A stretch of DNA of 64,000 nucleotides from positions 1-64,000 of the forward strand of contig MCGE01000030.1 of the NCBI GenBank assembly GCA_002105175.1. Direction: 5' to 3'. The stretch is from Absidia repens (taxonomy: Eukaryota; Mucoromycota; Mucoromycetes; Mucorales; Cunninghamellaceae). A model generated the notes under the pieces. It had not been told where the DNA came from. It was given only the letters and a program-made list of their open reading frames with translations, and ran no database searches. Within the stretch, counting starts at the first letter, position 1, and every line of letters starts with the position of its first letter. The translations under genes were made by a program, and so were the position numbers. Shown one piece after another: positions 51,740-62,847 of the stretch.

Positions 51740-52855
51740 AGTAAGACTATTCATATTATGGAAAACTTTAACTTATATCCTCTCACCACTTTTATTAGTA
51801 GTTACTGTTTATCAACTTGGTCCTACTATCCAACTGATGGCCTTTTTCTCCTTCTTCCGTTGCTCCACTTCCATCCGTCACCAACATCTTCTAAATCTCC
51901 ACCAAGCCCATGTCAGGCCATGGTTTGTTCTCGTGACTTTCCCAAGACTGTCTAGCAACTCTCCATACTTAACTTTGTGGACAATGATGCTTAGGTAATA
52001 AATTATGGTTGTCACTCTCCCACTATATATGAAAAAAAAAAATCCAGCCTAACGTCATTCTTTACATTTTTCAAGTTCCAATAGGGCGGTTGTATTCCGC
52101 GGTATTTAATAACCCAGCGGAACTTCCCAGTCTGCAACGCTGGACCCAACAGCGTACAATATGGTGCGCATGTGTATGCTTGTGTGTACCTTGACGATGG
52201 CTCTTTCTCGCTTTCTTCCATATATTCAATTTACTAGTGCATCCAATAGCCATTGTAGTGCAAAAGTAAGTAATGAGTCTCTCAACACAAAAACATATAT
52301 CTGTCAACCGTTACTGACCTTCTCTTTTTTTTAAAACAAAAAAAAAAAAAAAAACTGACCAAGTAGACTTTTACGACAAGTTTCATGACTTGCTCGTTGC
52401 TGTTATGTTGCTGATCACGAAACGTAATTTATTTGACGTATCGGACCAAGAGAAACAAATGTATCATCTTACATATCAAAATACTACTACCCTTTGATAA
52501 TCAACCTTGGTGTAAGTCATTGCCTAAAACAGACATCATATAGAATCACATGGCTAATGATACTCCCTTTGTTTGTTTGTTTTTTTGTTGTTTTTATTTT
52601 ATTTTATTTTTTTTAAAAAAAAAAAGAAACAGCAAGTATTAGATATAGCTCTCGGAAACGCTTTGGCTGGATTATTGTCTAGTTGTCTTCACCGTCAGCA
52701 GCATCACTCGCAACGTCGAACCACTAACCATCAGCATCTTCGCACTCCATTGCGTTGAAAACAGCAATATCGAGCAACCTCACCGCTTCATTTTTGGTGC
52801 ACGAATATCACAAGCGCTCTGGAGTCGACATCAGTATTATTACCCTAGCCACTAG
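51740..52855 (+). CDS. Unrecognised spliced gene (exon set uncertain)
   Basis: Three protein-like open segments lie on the plus strand. About 51740-51990 reads LLLVVTVYQLGP and HVRPWFVLVTFPRLSSNSPY, ending at a GTAATA donor; a second frame there starts at ATG 51758. About 52370-52460 reads FYDKFHDLLVAVMLLITKRN after a gtag acceptor. About 52650-52850 has two competing frames: one gives SETLWLDYCLVVFTVSS and stops at 52850, the other LGNALAGLLSSCLHRQQ and stops at 52758. A poly-A signal aataaaa occurs at 52966. The pieces could not be joined uniquely, and no family is recognised. Hydrophobic content suggests a membrane protein. Confidence 0.35.
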
Positions 52856-52969
52856 ATTGCTTTGTTGTTAGAATAGAGTAGTTCCCTGAACTTTTTTTAG
52901 CAGATTAATTTACAAGGCATATTAGTCATGGTAGTATTTATATAGTCAACTATTCATTGATCCTAATAA

Positions 52970-53301
52970 AACTTTCTTATCATTATTCAATCATGTCTTT
53001 ATGTCTGATACCAAAGGAAATATGGGGATATAGTAATATATATATATATATATATATAGTATGCATATGGTGAAATTCAGGACACTGTTACTTTCGCGCC
53101 TTTAAGTTTTTTTTTAAAGGCATTCTCACATTTCCAATAAATTGACCTACTGAATGATAAGTGAGGGAAGGGAGGAGAAGATTGTCAAAGCGTGGTTATT
53201 GCTTATTGCTGTAGTTAGACAAGTCCTTGCCATTTTACTTCTTAGTAGACGGTCCCTTGGGACTACTCTTTTTATTGTTCTTTTATTGTTATGCCAAATG
53301 C

Positions 53302-53344
<43 letters not shown>

Positions 53345-53740
53345 AGCGAGCTGGATCTATACAGCATATCCGGTTTGGTAGAAGCTATACTGGCAGTAAG
53401 TTCTAGGTTGATTAATGTAAATGATAGGGCTGAAACTAGCATTCAGCTTTTCCTATTTAGTGACCTATAACTATCGCCCAGTCACTTGTGTAGTTGATGG
53501 ATAGGAAAATTACTGAAGATAAGTCAGAAAACTGTGAAAAATGCATTAGAGCAACCGCTACATGCACAGCACAACCTAGGTTTATTTATGTAGTTAATAG
53601 AGTGGAAATATATTATTATTCAAAAATAAGTGATCTGAGAAAAGTCTTTAGAGGGAGGGAAGGGGGGAGTAGTCGTAATGAATGAAATTGAACGGCACTG
53701 TTTGTGGGACACTCATAAAGGGCTATAATAGTGACATTAT
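52970..53740. other. Intergenic with 39-base poly-A
   Basis: No gene seen. Contains (AT)n at 53036-53057 and an uninterrupted run of 39 A at 53305-53343. Leads into a family-A repeat copy. Confidence 0.5.
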
Positions 53741-54440
53741 TTATTATCGAATGGACAGATAATGATTAACAGCAAAAGGGAATATTTTTATTGAAGTACA
53801 TTGATAAATACTGAAACTAAGGGAAGGGGCTCATTGTAATAAGTGATATAGTAGAAAGGTTTAGCGGAGGAAGAATGAGGGAGGCTATTGGGAGATTAGA
53901 AGAATGGCCAATGCCAATCTAAAGATACAATTGTAATAATGGTTCTGATATATTGTAAAAGTCAAACAAGTCATAAGAACGACTTGGCCTGGGTATCTTT
54001 TATTGAAGGTACACGCATGGTCAACATCCATGGTACGATGGTAGTAGAAAAGGGATCTATTGCACAGGACAAGAAAAAGACTAATGGGGCATTTTACATT
54101 GAGGGAGGTAAAAAGGAACATGTTTTATTAAAACAAAAATACAAACTATGGACAAACTAACACTAAACCAAGCTAATCAACCCTTAAAAAAGTATACTAA
54201 TGGTGGGTCATTAATCCTAGATCCAAAATGAAAGAGTTTCCCCATGCATCTTGTAATCCCTGAACTGAAACCCCTTCTAAACTAGTTCTAACACTAATCT
54301 AAGTTGACCGTAACCTCAAAGAAGTTACATTGATGAGAAAGAGAGAGAGAAAAAGAGGAAAGGAAAGTAAAGAAAAGAAAGGCAGGCGAGAAAAATAGAA
54401 TGAACGAAATAAAAATTCACGTGTGCGGGATCTGAAATGT
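53740..54440 (+). repeat. Family A repeat, single right-arm copy
   Basis: Modules at 53745-54130 follow the same order as at 10560-11050 and 26205-26570. The full arm at 54095-54340 has aaactatggacaaacta, gtttccccatgcatcttg and cttctaaactag, then a purine tract and a CACGTG word at 54420. No facing arm nearby. Confidence 0.7.
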
Positions 54441-54829
54441 ATTTTGGTGTTCAACGACCAAAAACACTGCAAAAAAAAAAAAAAAAAAAAAAAGCTGAAA
54501 TAAATATACAAGGAAGACAAATTGAGAGATACCACAACGGTTAATGCCATCGTCACCATAGTTTTCGACCAGCATTTCTACAATTCATTGTATCATATGA
54601 TATAATATTGACAAAGCATGTAAATAAAATCGGTATAGATAATGTAAAATGTTTCTTTAATTATATATGTATAAGTGAGCGGGGAAATGAAATGATAAAA
54701 ATAAAGCACAAGTAAGATTGTAGGTATTTACGCAACGTTTTTCTTTTTTTTAATATAAATTGCAGTAAAGGAGAAGGAGAGGGAATAAAACTACTATGCT
54801 AAAACTAGTCGATTGCTAAACATAAAAAA
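54441..54829. other. Intergenic, 3' of kinesin gene
   Basis: Poly-A at 54471-54493, then AT-rich sequence that is probably the kinesin 3'UTR. No gene. Confidence 0.5.
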
Positions 54830-56052
54830 CTAAATGATGCTACTAGGGAAGATTGTGCTCATCGGTATATATTCCATAAAGCTAACGTTGTTCGTTTCAT
54901 TGGCATTTTGTGAGGTAACGCCGCGTTCGGCCCTGGCGATACTGAGTTTCGTTTCCAAATTTGCCACCTTGCCATTTAACTCAATTTCCATTTTCTCCAG
55001 TTGTTCGTTCTTTTCTGAAAGTTGGTGCTGTAGTTCTTCATTTTGCTGTTGTAGTTTGCAAACTTGCTGCCGAATACTTCTCACAAGTACCCAAGGATTG
55101 TTGCTTGCATCATAATCGGTGATAGTGTTGTTGTTCATGCTGCTGCTGGTGGCTAGGTCTTTCCGGGTAATATTCATATTCGACCTGTTGGAGATGCCCT
55201 GTTGTTTTCCACCGTCTTCGGCTTTGACGTTAACTTCATCGTCAATATTCATAGCGGTGTTGTCTTCGGCTTTGACGTTAACTTCATCGTCAATATTCAT
55301 AGCGGTGTCGTTTTCGGTTTTTATGACAGGACTGCTGTTAGCATTGATATCATTGTTAAAAGTGCCATCCATTGTAGTTGGGATTGGGCCAGAGGTTGAG
55401 CTCAAAATAAGCTTAGTGAGATGGTCGATTCTAGTGATGTATATAAAAGAGTTAGCATGACTGTACATCATATTCAGTGCCATCTACATCGACTCATTAC
55501 CTTTTCATCAAAGCACTTCGTACAAGCCGCATTTGGAATAGCTCTTGTTCAAACTGAGTTGCAGAGAACGAAAAAACCCCCCCCATCAGAAAGATTTGTT
55601 AGCCTGCTGGTTTTCTTTCTTTTTTACTTGAGTATCGTATACTTTACCTGTTGTCGTTCCGCCGCAATCATTGATTGATTTTCCTGTTGCTCTTTGAATA
55701 AGACATCGTTTGCAGTCTGCAATTTTAGTTTCAAATTCGTTATTTCACTACGATATTGCTGTAATAGGGCCTTATCATCCATAACCTTCAAAAAGAGATT
55801 GGAGGAATAACTAAGAAATCAGTATGTATTCTTCCATGTTTATCCATATTTGTTCCTTACCGCATCGTTTTTAGCTGCTAAGACAACCTTTTTGACGCGT
55901 GTAGCAAATTTCAAGGTATTGATGGATTCATCCACAGCGCCAATATGAGGACTGATAGTACAAATGACCACCACCTTTGCATGTCCTGATAATGAAGGTT
56001 GCAATATTCTTGTCAATTTGGAATCTCGGTAAGGAATGTGACCGGAGCTGAC

Positions 56053-56092
<40 letters not shown>

Positions 56093-57976
56093 AAGGGGAA
56101 AAGAAAAGAACATGGATAAGTACATCATCGATAACTTTTTCTATTATGGTACATTAGTTTTCATACTTCTTACTTTTTTCCAGATTCTGTGAGTTTGGAA
56201 ATGACTGTGCCCAAGGTCAACAGACTTTTATTGATATATGCACCTTCCTTTCGTCTGTCTTGATTCGATGCTGCCTTTTCTGAACCAGCCAAATCAATCA
56301 GATTCTACAACAAAACATAGAAGTAATAGCCGGATCAGTACGATTCCTTTTTTTTTTTTGACTTATCTTGTCTTGTTGTTACCAATTGCGATATTTTGAC
56401 TGATTCGACGGAGCGCTTAGAACCAGCCGATTTCATTGATGATTTTAAAATTGAAGTGGAGTTTTCAGGAATTCGCTGTCGGCTTTCAATCACCATTTGG
56501 AAAATCGCATGACTACGACTGCTGTGTAAATTGTAATCGGTCGTGCTGATGTGCCGGTTGCCTTCACCACGTTGAATTACATTGAGAACATCCTGACCAC
56601 AAGTGACTATTTCTTCTTTCATTGGAGTAACATAAACACCACGCTAATTTTGTAAACAGCGATAACAAAAACAAAACAAAAAATTAGTTACTTGTATGCT
56701 GATGTTGCCACAACACTACTCTCCCCCCCCCATTCTCAGCGTTTTCCTTTATTATATTATTGTTTGCCTTTTTGTTTTCATGAATCTTGATATTTTCATT
56801 TTCAGGTGCCAGTAAATCACGAATGGTTTCATTATAGATTTCCAAGTAAGAGACACGTAGCAAGAATTCATTGTCAACATCCTAGGATAAAAAAAAAATA
56901 TATATATATTAATACTAAGGATCCTTCTCTTATTCCTCTTTTGCCCTTACCGTCTTGATGTAAGAAAATATTTCATCCACAGCTCTTCGAATAATACCAG
57001 GCTCAGAGTCAGTCCCCATCTAGATACAAACAAACATATAAAGTCAATATCATCAATAGCGAACAAATATAATCTTGATCTTCCGATTGATTACCATTGT
57101 CTAAGTAGCAACGAAAAAGAAAAAAAATTAGTAAGAATCATATCGTCTACTTTAGATATACTATTTCTTACGTAAGTTTTACCACTAGAAGTTTGTCCAT
57201 AAGCAAATACGGTAGCTATAAAGAGAGTGCAAAAATCAATTCAATTATCTGCTGTGCCCCTCACTGACTAACTTATTTTTTACTTTTTACCATTATATCC
57301 ATTCATTGCTTGAGTAATCAAGGACTTGACACTATTTTGGTATAGAGCATTATTGTCACTGCCGTAAGCGACGTTGTCTAATAAAAAGAGAGGGAGAGAG
57401 AGTCGAATTAGTGTATACAGCTAACCGTGGGAGGGGGTGTTAGGTAAATGATTTACCGAAATAATATTCCTTATTAGTAGACGTCTTCTGCTGCCGTTGC
57501 TGTTGATAGTGTGCTTGTTGTTGAGGCCGACGGGCAGTTTCAGCATAGTCAGTCAAGTGGATCTTTGCGCGGAAAGTGTCAATATCCCAGGCATCATCAT
57601 ATTTCCCTGAGGATTCCTTTGGAGACAGAGGGCGGCATCGCACAGTCACTTGAACATTTTCAGTAGAATCAGTTTGCACGCGAATTAAATCAGAGGCGCT
57701 GGCGGTTGAAGAGGAGCAAGGTGATTTAACAGTAGGGGCTATGGCTGTGGTGATGGAGGAGCAAGACGGCGCGTATACTGGTTCAGTCGCGTTTGAGTTG
57801 CTACTGTTGGTATTATTGGTGTGTTGCAAAGAAGAAGATTCAGCTAAAATGTATGGCTCTTGATATTTCTGATGCCTGTAATTTTGACCTTTGGCGTTGT
57901 CCACATCACCACCGGAATGAGAAGCTTTTCGTGATGTGGTGGAAATTGGTGCAATACGACGAGCTGAGTGTAACAT
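54830..57976 (-). CDS. Kinesin motor protein, kinesin-7 (CENP-E/Kip2)-like
   Basis: Microtubule motor of about 736 residues in twelve exons: 57457-57976, 57291-57377, 57172-57215, 57095-57100, 56951-57019, 56768-56881, 56383-56643, 56174-56304, 55861-56047, 55648-55785, 55501-55553, 54830-55430. Residues 1-105 are a Ser-rich leader. The motor starts near 107 ([10 protein letters not shown]), with P-loop GQTSSGKT (209-216), switch I NLHSSRSH (318-325) and switch II DLAGSE (371-376). Loop and switch wording ([26 protein letters not shown]) matches the kinesin-7 class. A neck and coiled coil follow, then a tail with a tandem 16-residue duplication and a final coiled coil ([20 protein letters not shown]). 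Exon 4 is only 6 nt. The intron after 56768 needs a GC donor or a longer exon. Confidence 0.92.
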
Positions 57977-58482
57977 GGAATGAAGGATGGCGAATGGAGA
58001 TAAGAGATATCGTATAAGGTAATGATAAAAGTAAAAAAGCTACGTAATTTATTCCTTCGAAAGAAATTGAAAGAAATTGATGCAGTTTGTAAAAATATAA
58101 GAAAGAAAGAGGGAGGAAAAAGAAGAACAAAAAGAAAGTGTATAAAAAGTAAAAAGAGAAAAGCGGAGTGCGAATGTCATCTAACTGACAGCTTGGACAA
58201 ACAATTTTGAGGCATCAACCAGGAAGACGAAACAAAAAGTTAACAGAAACAAACAAGAAATATATATATAAAAAAATTGGACGAATGGAAAATACTTGAG
58301 GTCAGATCCAACTTAAGTATGTGTAATAGATAAAATGCTTACTTCAAAAAACTCCATGCATGAAAAATATTCCTCAGCTGCTAAAAGAATTTGAGTGACT
58401 GCCTGAGCTCCAAAAGAAAAAAAAAAAAAAAGGTCGGCCATTAGCATTTTTTCGATTTCTTTTCGTTTAATTTTTTTGTGCC
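57977..58482. promoter_or_regulatory. Divergent promoter, kinesin and Csl4
   Basis: 506 bp between opposed starts (57976 minus, 58483 plus). Contains purine-rich tracts and a poly-A run at 58418-58432. No specific factor site identified. Confidence 0.5.
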
Positions 58483-59367
58483 ATGACTGACAATACATCA
58501 TATGAAGCAGTAACACCTGGACAACGATTAGGATACGCTCAAGAATACATTGCTGGTAATGGTACATACGAACGAAATGGTTTACTATGTGCTAGTGTTG
58601 TAGGTATCCGGCACATTACCACCTCCGATGACGAAAACCAGGTAAGCGAAATAAAAAGAAACGAAAAAAAAAAAGATCGATAGATGTTTTATTTTATGGT
58701 ACTAACTTGGTCTTCCATGTTGTTATAATTTAGTTACCCATTATAAGTGTGTCAAAGGGAAAAGAACAATCCGCTGTACCTGACGTTGGCAGTTTGGTAA
58801 GAGAACTATACAGCAGATGCTTTATCAACTATTAAACTCATCTTCAATCTTTATTATGTTTAGATCACAGGCAAAATCATTCGCGTCAACCCACATCAAG
58901 CCACTGTAGCCATTATGGTGGTTGGAAATGTTCCCTGTAAAGAGGATTTTATGGGCGTTATCAGGTATGTATTGCGCTGGTATGAAATTTTGGTGGCAGA
59001 GCCTATTTAACCACCATCTTTGTCTACATAGAACACAAGACGTACGTGCTGCTGAAAAGGACAAGGTGAAAATTTACAATTCATTTCGACCGGGTGATAT
59101 CATCAAAGCAGAAGTGATCTCTTTGGGTGATGCTCGGTCATACTTTTTATCTACTGCCAAGAATGAACTCGGGGTTATTTTTGCGACCAGTGTTGCAGGT
59201 AATATATTATATGTATATATATATTATATGGGAGTTTGTAGATGAAATAAGCTGAATTATGATAATCATTTTTATTAGGTGCTACAATGATTCCTATCTC
59301 ATGGCAAGAAATGCAATGTCCCAAAACCAAAACGATTGAATACCGCAAATGTGCCAAACCGGTATAG
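58483..59367 (+). CDS. RNA exosome subunit Csl4 (EXOSC1-like)
   Basis: Cap subunit of the nuclear/cytoplasmic RNA exosome, 192 residues as expected. Five exons: 58483-58641, 58734-58796, 58864-58964, 59032-59198, 59279-59367. N-terminal domain: VTPGQRLGYAQEYIAGNGTY and NGLLCASVVG. The central S1-type RNA-binding domain runs from VGSLITGKIIRVNPHQATV through FMGVIRTQDVRA, SFRPGDIIKAEVISLGD and YFLSTAKNELGVIFA. C-terminal piece: MIPISWQEMQCP followed by EYRKCAKPV, the Csl4 zinc-ribbon-like end, here with only two cysteines. All junctions keep frame. Convergent with the DUF1647-like gene, 257 bp apart. Confidence 0.95.
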
Positions 59368-59624
59368 CTTAGTTTAGTACGTTTTGTATAGAATTCATCC
59401 TTTAGTTTAGTTTTTTGTTGTATATATAGTTGATGGTATGTGATAGAATAGAAAATAAATAAAATATCTTTTTTTTAAAAAAAAGGCTTTTGCATGTATA
59501 TCTGTTAATATCAAATAAAGTTATATTTTTTACTTTTTTAGTAGAAAAAGATAGTGAAGTATTAATGGGAAAATGTAGTTTACATAAAGATATATTGATA
59601 CAGAATAGAAATAGATGGAAAATA

Positions 59625-60882
59625 TTATTCGTCTTCAGTGTTTGAATCTTCTTGTTGAAGGTGTAGGAATGATGATGGACGATTTAAGGTGGATTTGGGT
59701 AGAGGGTATCTCCAATGAGGGTGATTGTTCAAATCAAATGTATCAGAAGGAGTCCATGGGGAGTGGTCAACAGTAGAAGGGTGATAGAGTAAATGTTGCG
59801 CATCACGTTCAAGCAAGGTGGCACGACAGGCAATGTCACGATGAGTATGCACCTTGAAAAAACGAGCAGACCAGCGACAAGTATGACCAGACTTATTTGC
59901 CAGATAAGTTAATGCAGCTTGATCTTGCCTATGATTTTTTCGCGATGAGCCAATAGGGGCAATACAATTTTGATCAAGGCCGCATTGATACCATGGTTCG
60001 ATGATAGTGTCGACTATGGTTTGATTACGTGCGTCCAGACCAAATATTGCACCATTACAATTGATTTGATGAGCAAAAAGTTCAGGATCCTCGTGGAAGT
60101 AATCAAACATGGCTGGATGAGTGTAATGGGACATGGTGTAAGCGCTGCGAGGTGACCAGAACCCATCTCCCTCAGCTATATAGGTTGGGACGTGGTATAA
60201 AAATTTGGCAGATACTTGATTACCAGCATCCATCCATACCATCAAGCCACCATGACGCTGAGATTGCTCATGTACCATAGCTGTCTTCCACCCATATTCG
60301 CCGGCATTTTTGGAAATATCCCAAAAATCAGGGTATTTTTCGTAGTCAAATGTGATTAGCTCGTCCATGAGTCCGTTATTGTGAAGCTGAGTTAAAACAC
60401 CTAACTGGCTTGTTTCGTTGACCCCAAGGTTATAAACAACCACTCGAGGAAAATTTGCCATCTGCGCACGATAATCATAAAGTGTATATAAAAGATTCTC
60501 TAACGCGCATAAATGATTGGCACTAGCGGCTGTGATGATGGTATAGGGCGGTCCTGAAGGAATAGTAGAAGAAAAAGGGGTCTGGCGGAGTTTGATATCA
60601 TCAATTGTTGTGCTGATAACGCATGATGTTCCTTCAATAACGATTCGTTGACCCTGAATGGCAATATCTTTGTTGATAGTAGTAGGACAGACTAATAATT
60701 AATTAAAAGAATATGAGAAAGAGAAGGGAATTATGTTTGCTTTTCTTTTACTTACTCATGATCTTTTTGGACCGGGTTTGTACTTCCCAACTGGAAAAAA
60801 AGCAAAACACAAATAGACAGACAAAAAAGATATATTGAACAAAACTCATTGATTTCTTCGGTATAGGTATGTATCGATTCAT
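59625..60882 (-). CDS. Type II membrane glycosyltransferase-like protein (DUF1647)
   Basis: 397 residues in two exons, 60756-60882 and 59625-60691. A short basic N-terminus is followed by one hydrophobic anchor (about 13-33), the layout of a Golgi type II membrane protein. The luminal part starts with TIITAASANHLCALENLLYT, then VVVYNLGVNETSQLG, FDYEKYPDFW, WKTAMVHEQ and LMVWMDAGNQ, the pattern of DUF1647 proteins thought to be glycosyltransferases. DxG-type acidic residues could be metal-binding, but the reaction is unknown. It continues with NCNGAIFGLDARN and a conserved Asp-Gln pair (RQDQAALTYLA). The frame continues upstream of the internal Met at 60461, so that Met is not the start; the chosen ATG gives the anchor. 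Confidence 0.75.
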
Positions 60883-61241
60883 TTTTTAAAAACAAAGTTA
60901 CGAAGGAAATAGGAAAAGAGAAATATAATAATGATAGTAATAAAAAAAAAGACTATCCTTATAATACAGAGTCTTGATGATTCTCCTTTTTTTTTCCTTT
61001 TTGCACTCGAGAAAATAAAATAATTAAGCTCGAAAAAAAATCACCATCTCCCCTTTTTCTCTTGGCTCATGCTCATGTATGGGGTTATCTTAAAACCGAA
61101 CGTGTAGTCATCCTTATCACAATGTCAATTAACAAACGGATTCATGGCATAAAAAAAAATTCAGATCAATTTGAAATCCCGCCCGCAAATCGAAGAAATC
61201 AATTAAATCTTGCGCGTCTTTCTTTTCTTCTCCTTTTACCC

Positions 61242-61278
<37 letters not shown>

Positions 61279-61282
61279 CAGT
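60883..61282. promoter_or_regulatory. Divergent promoter region
   Basis: 400 bp between opposed starts; a poly-T run (61244-61274) lies just before the plus-strand ATG. No specific site identified. Confidence 0.45.
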
Positions 61283-62847
61283 ATGATGATGCGAAAAAAG
61301 GAATTGGCGTCTGTTGATGCCTTTCCTGATGGTTTCTTTTTTATGCGATGTAAACAACAATCAATGGCAGTTGATGTTAATGGTGGTGCTATGACGGTAA
61401 GCAAAAAGAAAAAGAAAAAAGATATATACACCCCCCTCAACACAAACAACTCCCCACGCCCCCTCCCTCTTTGTCATTGCCTCCCTTCCTTTCTCCCAAC
61501 AACGTTTTTGTTACTTAATGTTGTATATCTTAACCTTTTTATATATATCTCCTTTATTTGTATACCATATCTCCCCTTTCTGTTGTTTTGGTCTTCTCAT
61601 TTGGGTATTTTTCTCGTCCCCCTTATTTCCTCTCCTTTTTGTCCTTCTACCCTGGTGACTAAAGAACGATGCAACCATGATCATTTGGCCTCAGGTAAGG
61701 GAAAAAAAAACTGAAGTAAGGCTGTTACTAACTTTTTATTTATTGGACATTTTTTGTTAGAAACTGGTGGATAGTATCAATCAGGTAAATGGGGAGTGAG
61801 TGGGGATAAAAAGGAGATGCTTCAGTTTTATTATATGTTCGATTCTACCGCTTTTCTAATCATGCGCTTGGTTTTTTTTTTTTTGAATTTAGCTTTGGAT
61901 GCATGAAGATGGATTTTTGATCAACAAAAAATCTGGACTAGGTAATAAATGAAGTAGGGATAGCATGCATATTATTAAAACAATCTGAAACTTTGAGATT
62001 AATTGTATCATTATTACTATTATACTTCTCTTTATATGCGTAGTAATTGACATTCGTGGTGGAGACATCAAAAAGGACAAGCTTCTTATCCAATATGCTA
62101 GGAAACCTGGATTAGCTCATAATCAACGTTGGAAATATAAAGATGGTTTTATTTTCCCTCAGGCGGCTCCTCACTTGGTAGTAGATATACGAGTAAGTAA
62201 CTCGCTTTCCCATTTTGATGCAAAATAATACGAAACATATTCATTTTTTCTTTTGACTTAGGGTGGCGATTACAAGGAAACCAACGGACTCTTTTTGAAC
62301 TCTAAGGATATCAACAGTAGAACACAACAATGGCTCATTCAACCTTTTGAAAATGAAAAATCGAAGGATGAATTATCTTTGCTACGCCCATCACCACGTA
62401 TGCTAATTTACATTTGTCTTTATCTCTCTTCGATTTACTTACCTTTTATAACTATTATTACTAGACATCCGCACATCATCTTTCGCTCGACCTGAAGAAT
62501 TATGTGACAGTTATCGAATGGTTTACATTGAAAAAAAGCAAGATCCCTCGTTGAACGAACTGACCGGTGCTGCTGCGTTCAAAGCCCTCAAGGACTACAT
62601 TGCTCGTCAAAAGGAATCCCAACAACCAATCCTTACTCCCAATGCACGAGATAGCATTCAACAACTGGCAAGAAACGAGGTAAAAAAAAAAAAAAAAAAA
62701 AGGCTATCATTTGAACAAACGATAATAAAAAATTGTTTTTGGGTATAGATCCAAATATTGTGTCAAGGCCAGCATGAGATTCGTCAATTGATCCATGCTG
62801 CCGAACAATCTGCTCTCAGTTATTTTGCCCGTGAATATGAAGGATAG
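61283..62847 (+). CDS. Beta-trefoil (ricin-B-lectin-like fold) protein
   Basis: 271 residues in eight exons: 61283-61396, 61665-61694, 61761-61784, 61893-61941, 62044-62192, 62262-62397, 62465-62679, 62749-62847. Residues about 15-150 hold three trefoil-type repeats with the pattern D-G-x-hydrophobic ... N/Q-x-W: QLWMHEDGFLINKKSGLVID, QRWKYKDGFIFPQAAPHLVVD, and TQQWLIQPF. This suggests carbohydrate or protein binding; no catalytic domain and no signal peptide, so probably cytosolic. The C-terminal 110 residues are helical (ALKDYIARQKESQ, QLARNEIQILCQGQ). Exons of 24 and 30 nt encode parts of one trefoil strand. The first three codons are all ATG; the first is taken as start. It is a fold match only, with no sign of a toxin partner chain. 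Confidence 0.8.

Noticed and set aside
55202..55399. Plus-strand frames opposite the kinesin tail
   Set aside because: Mirror images of the duplicated acidic segment on the coding strand.
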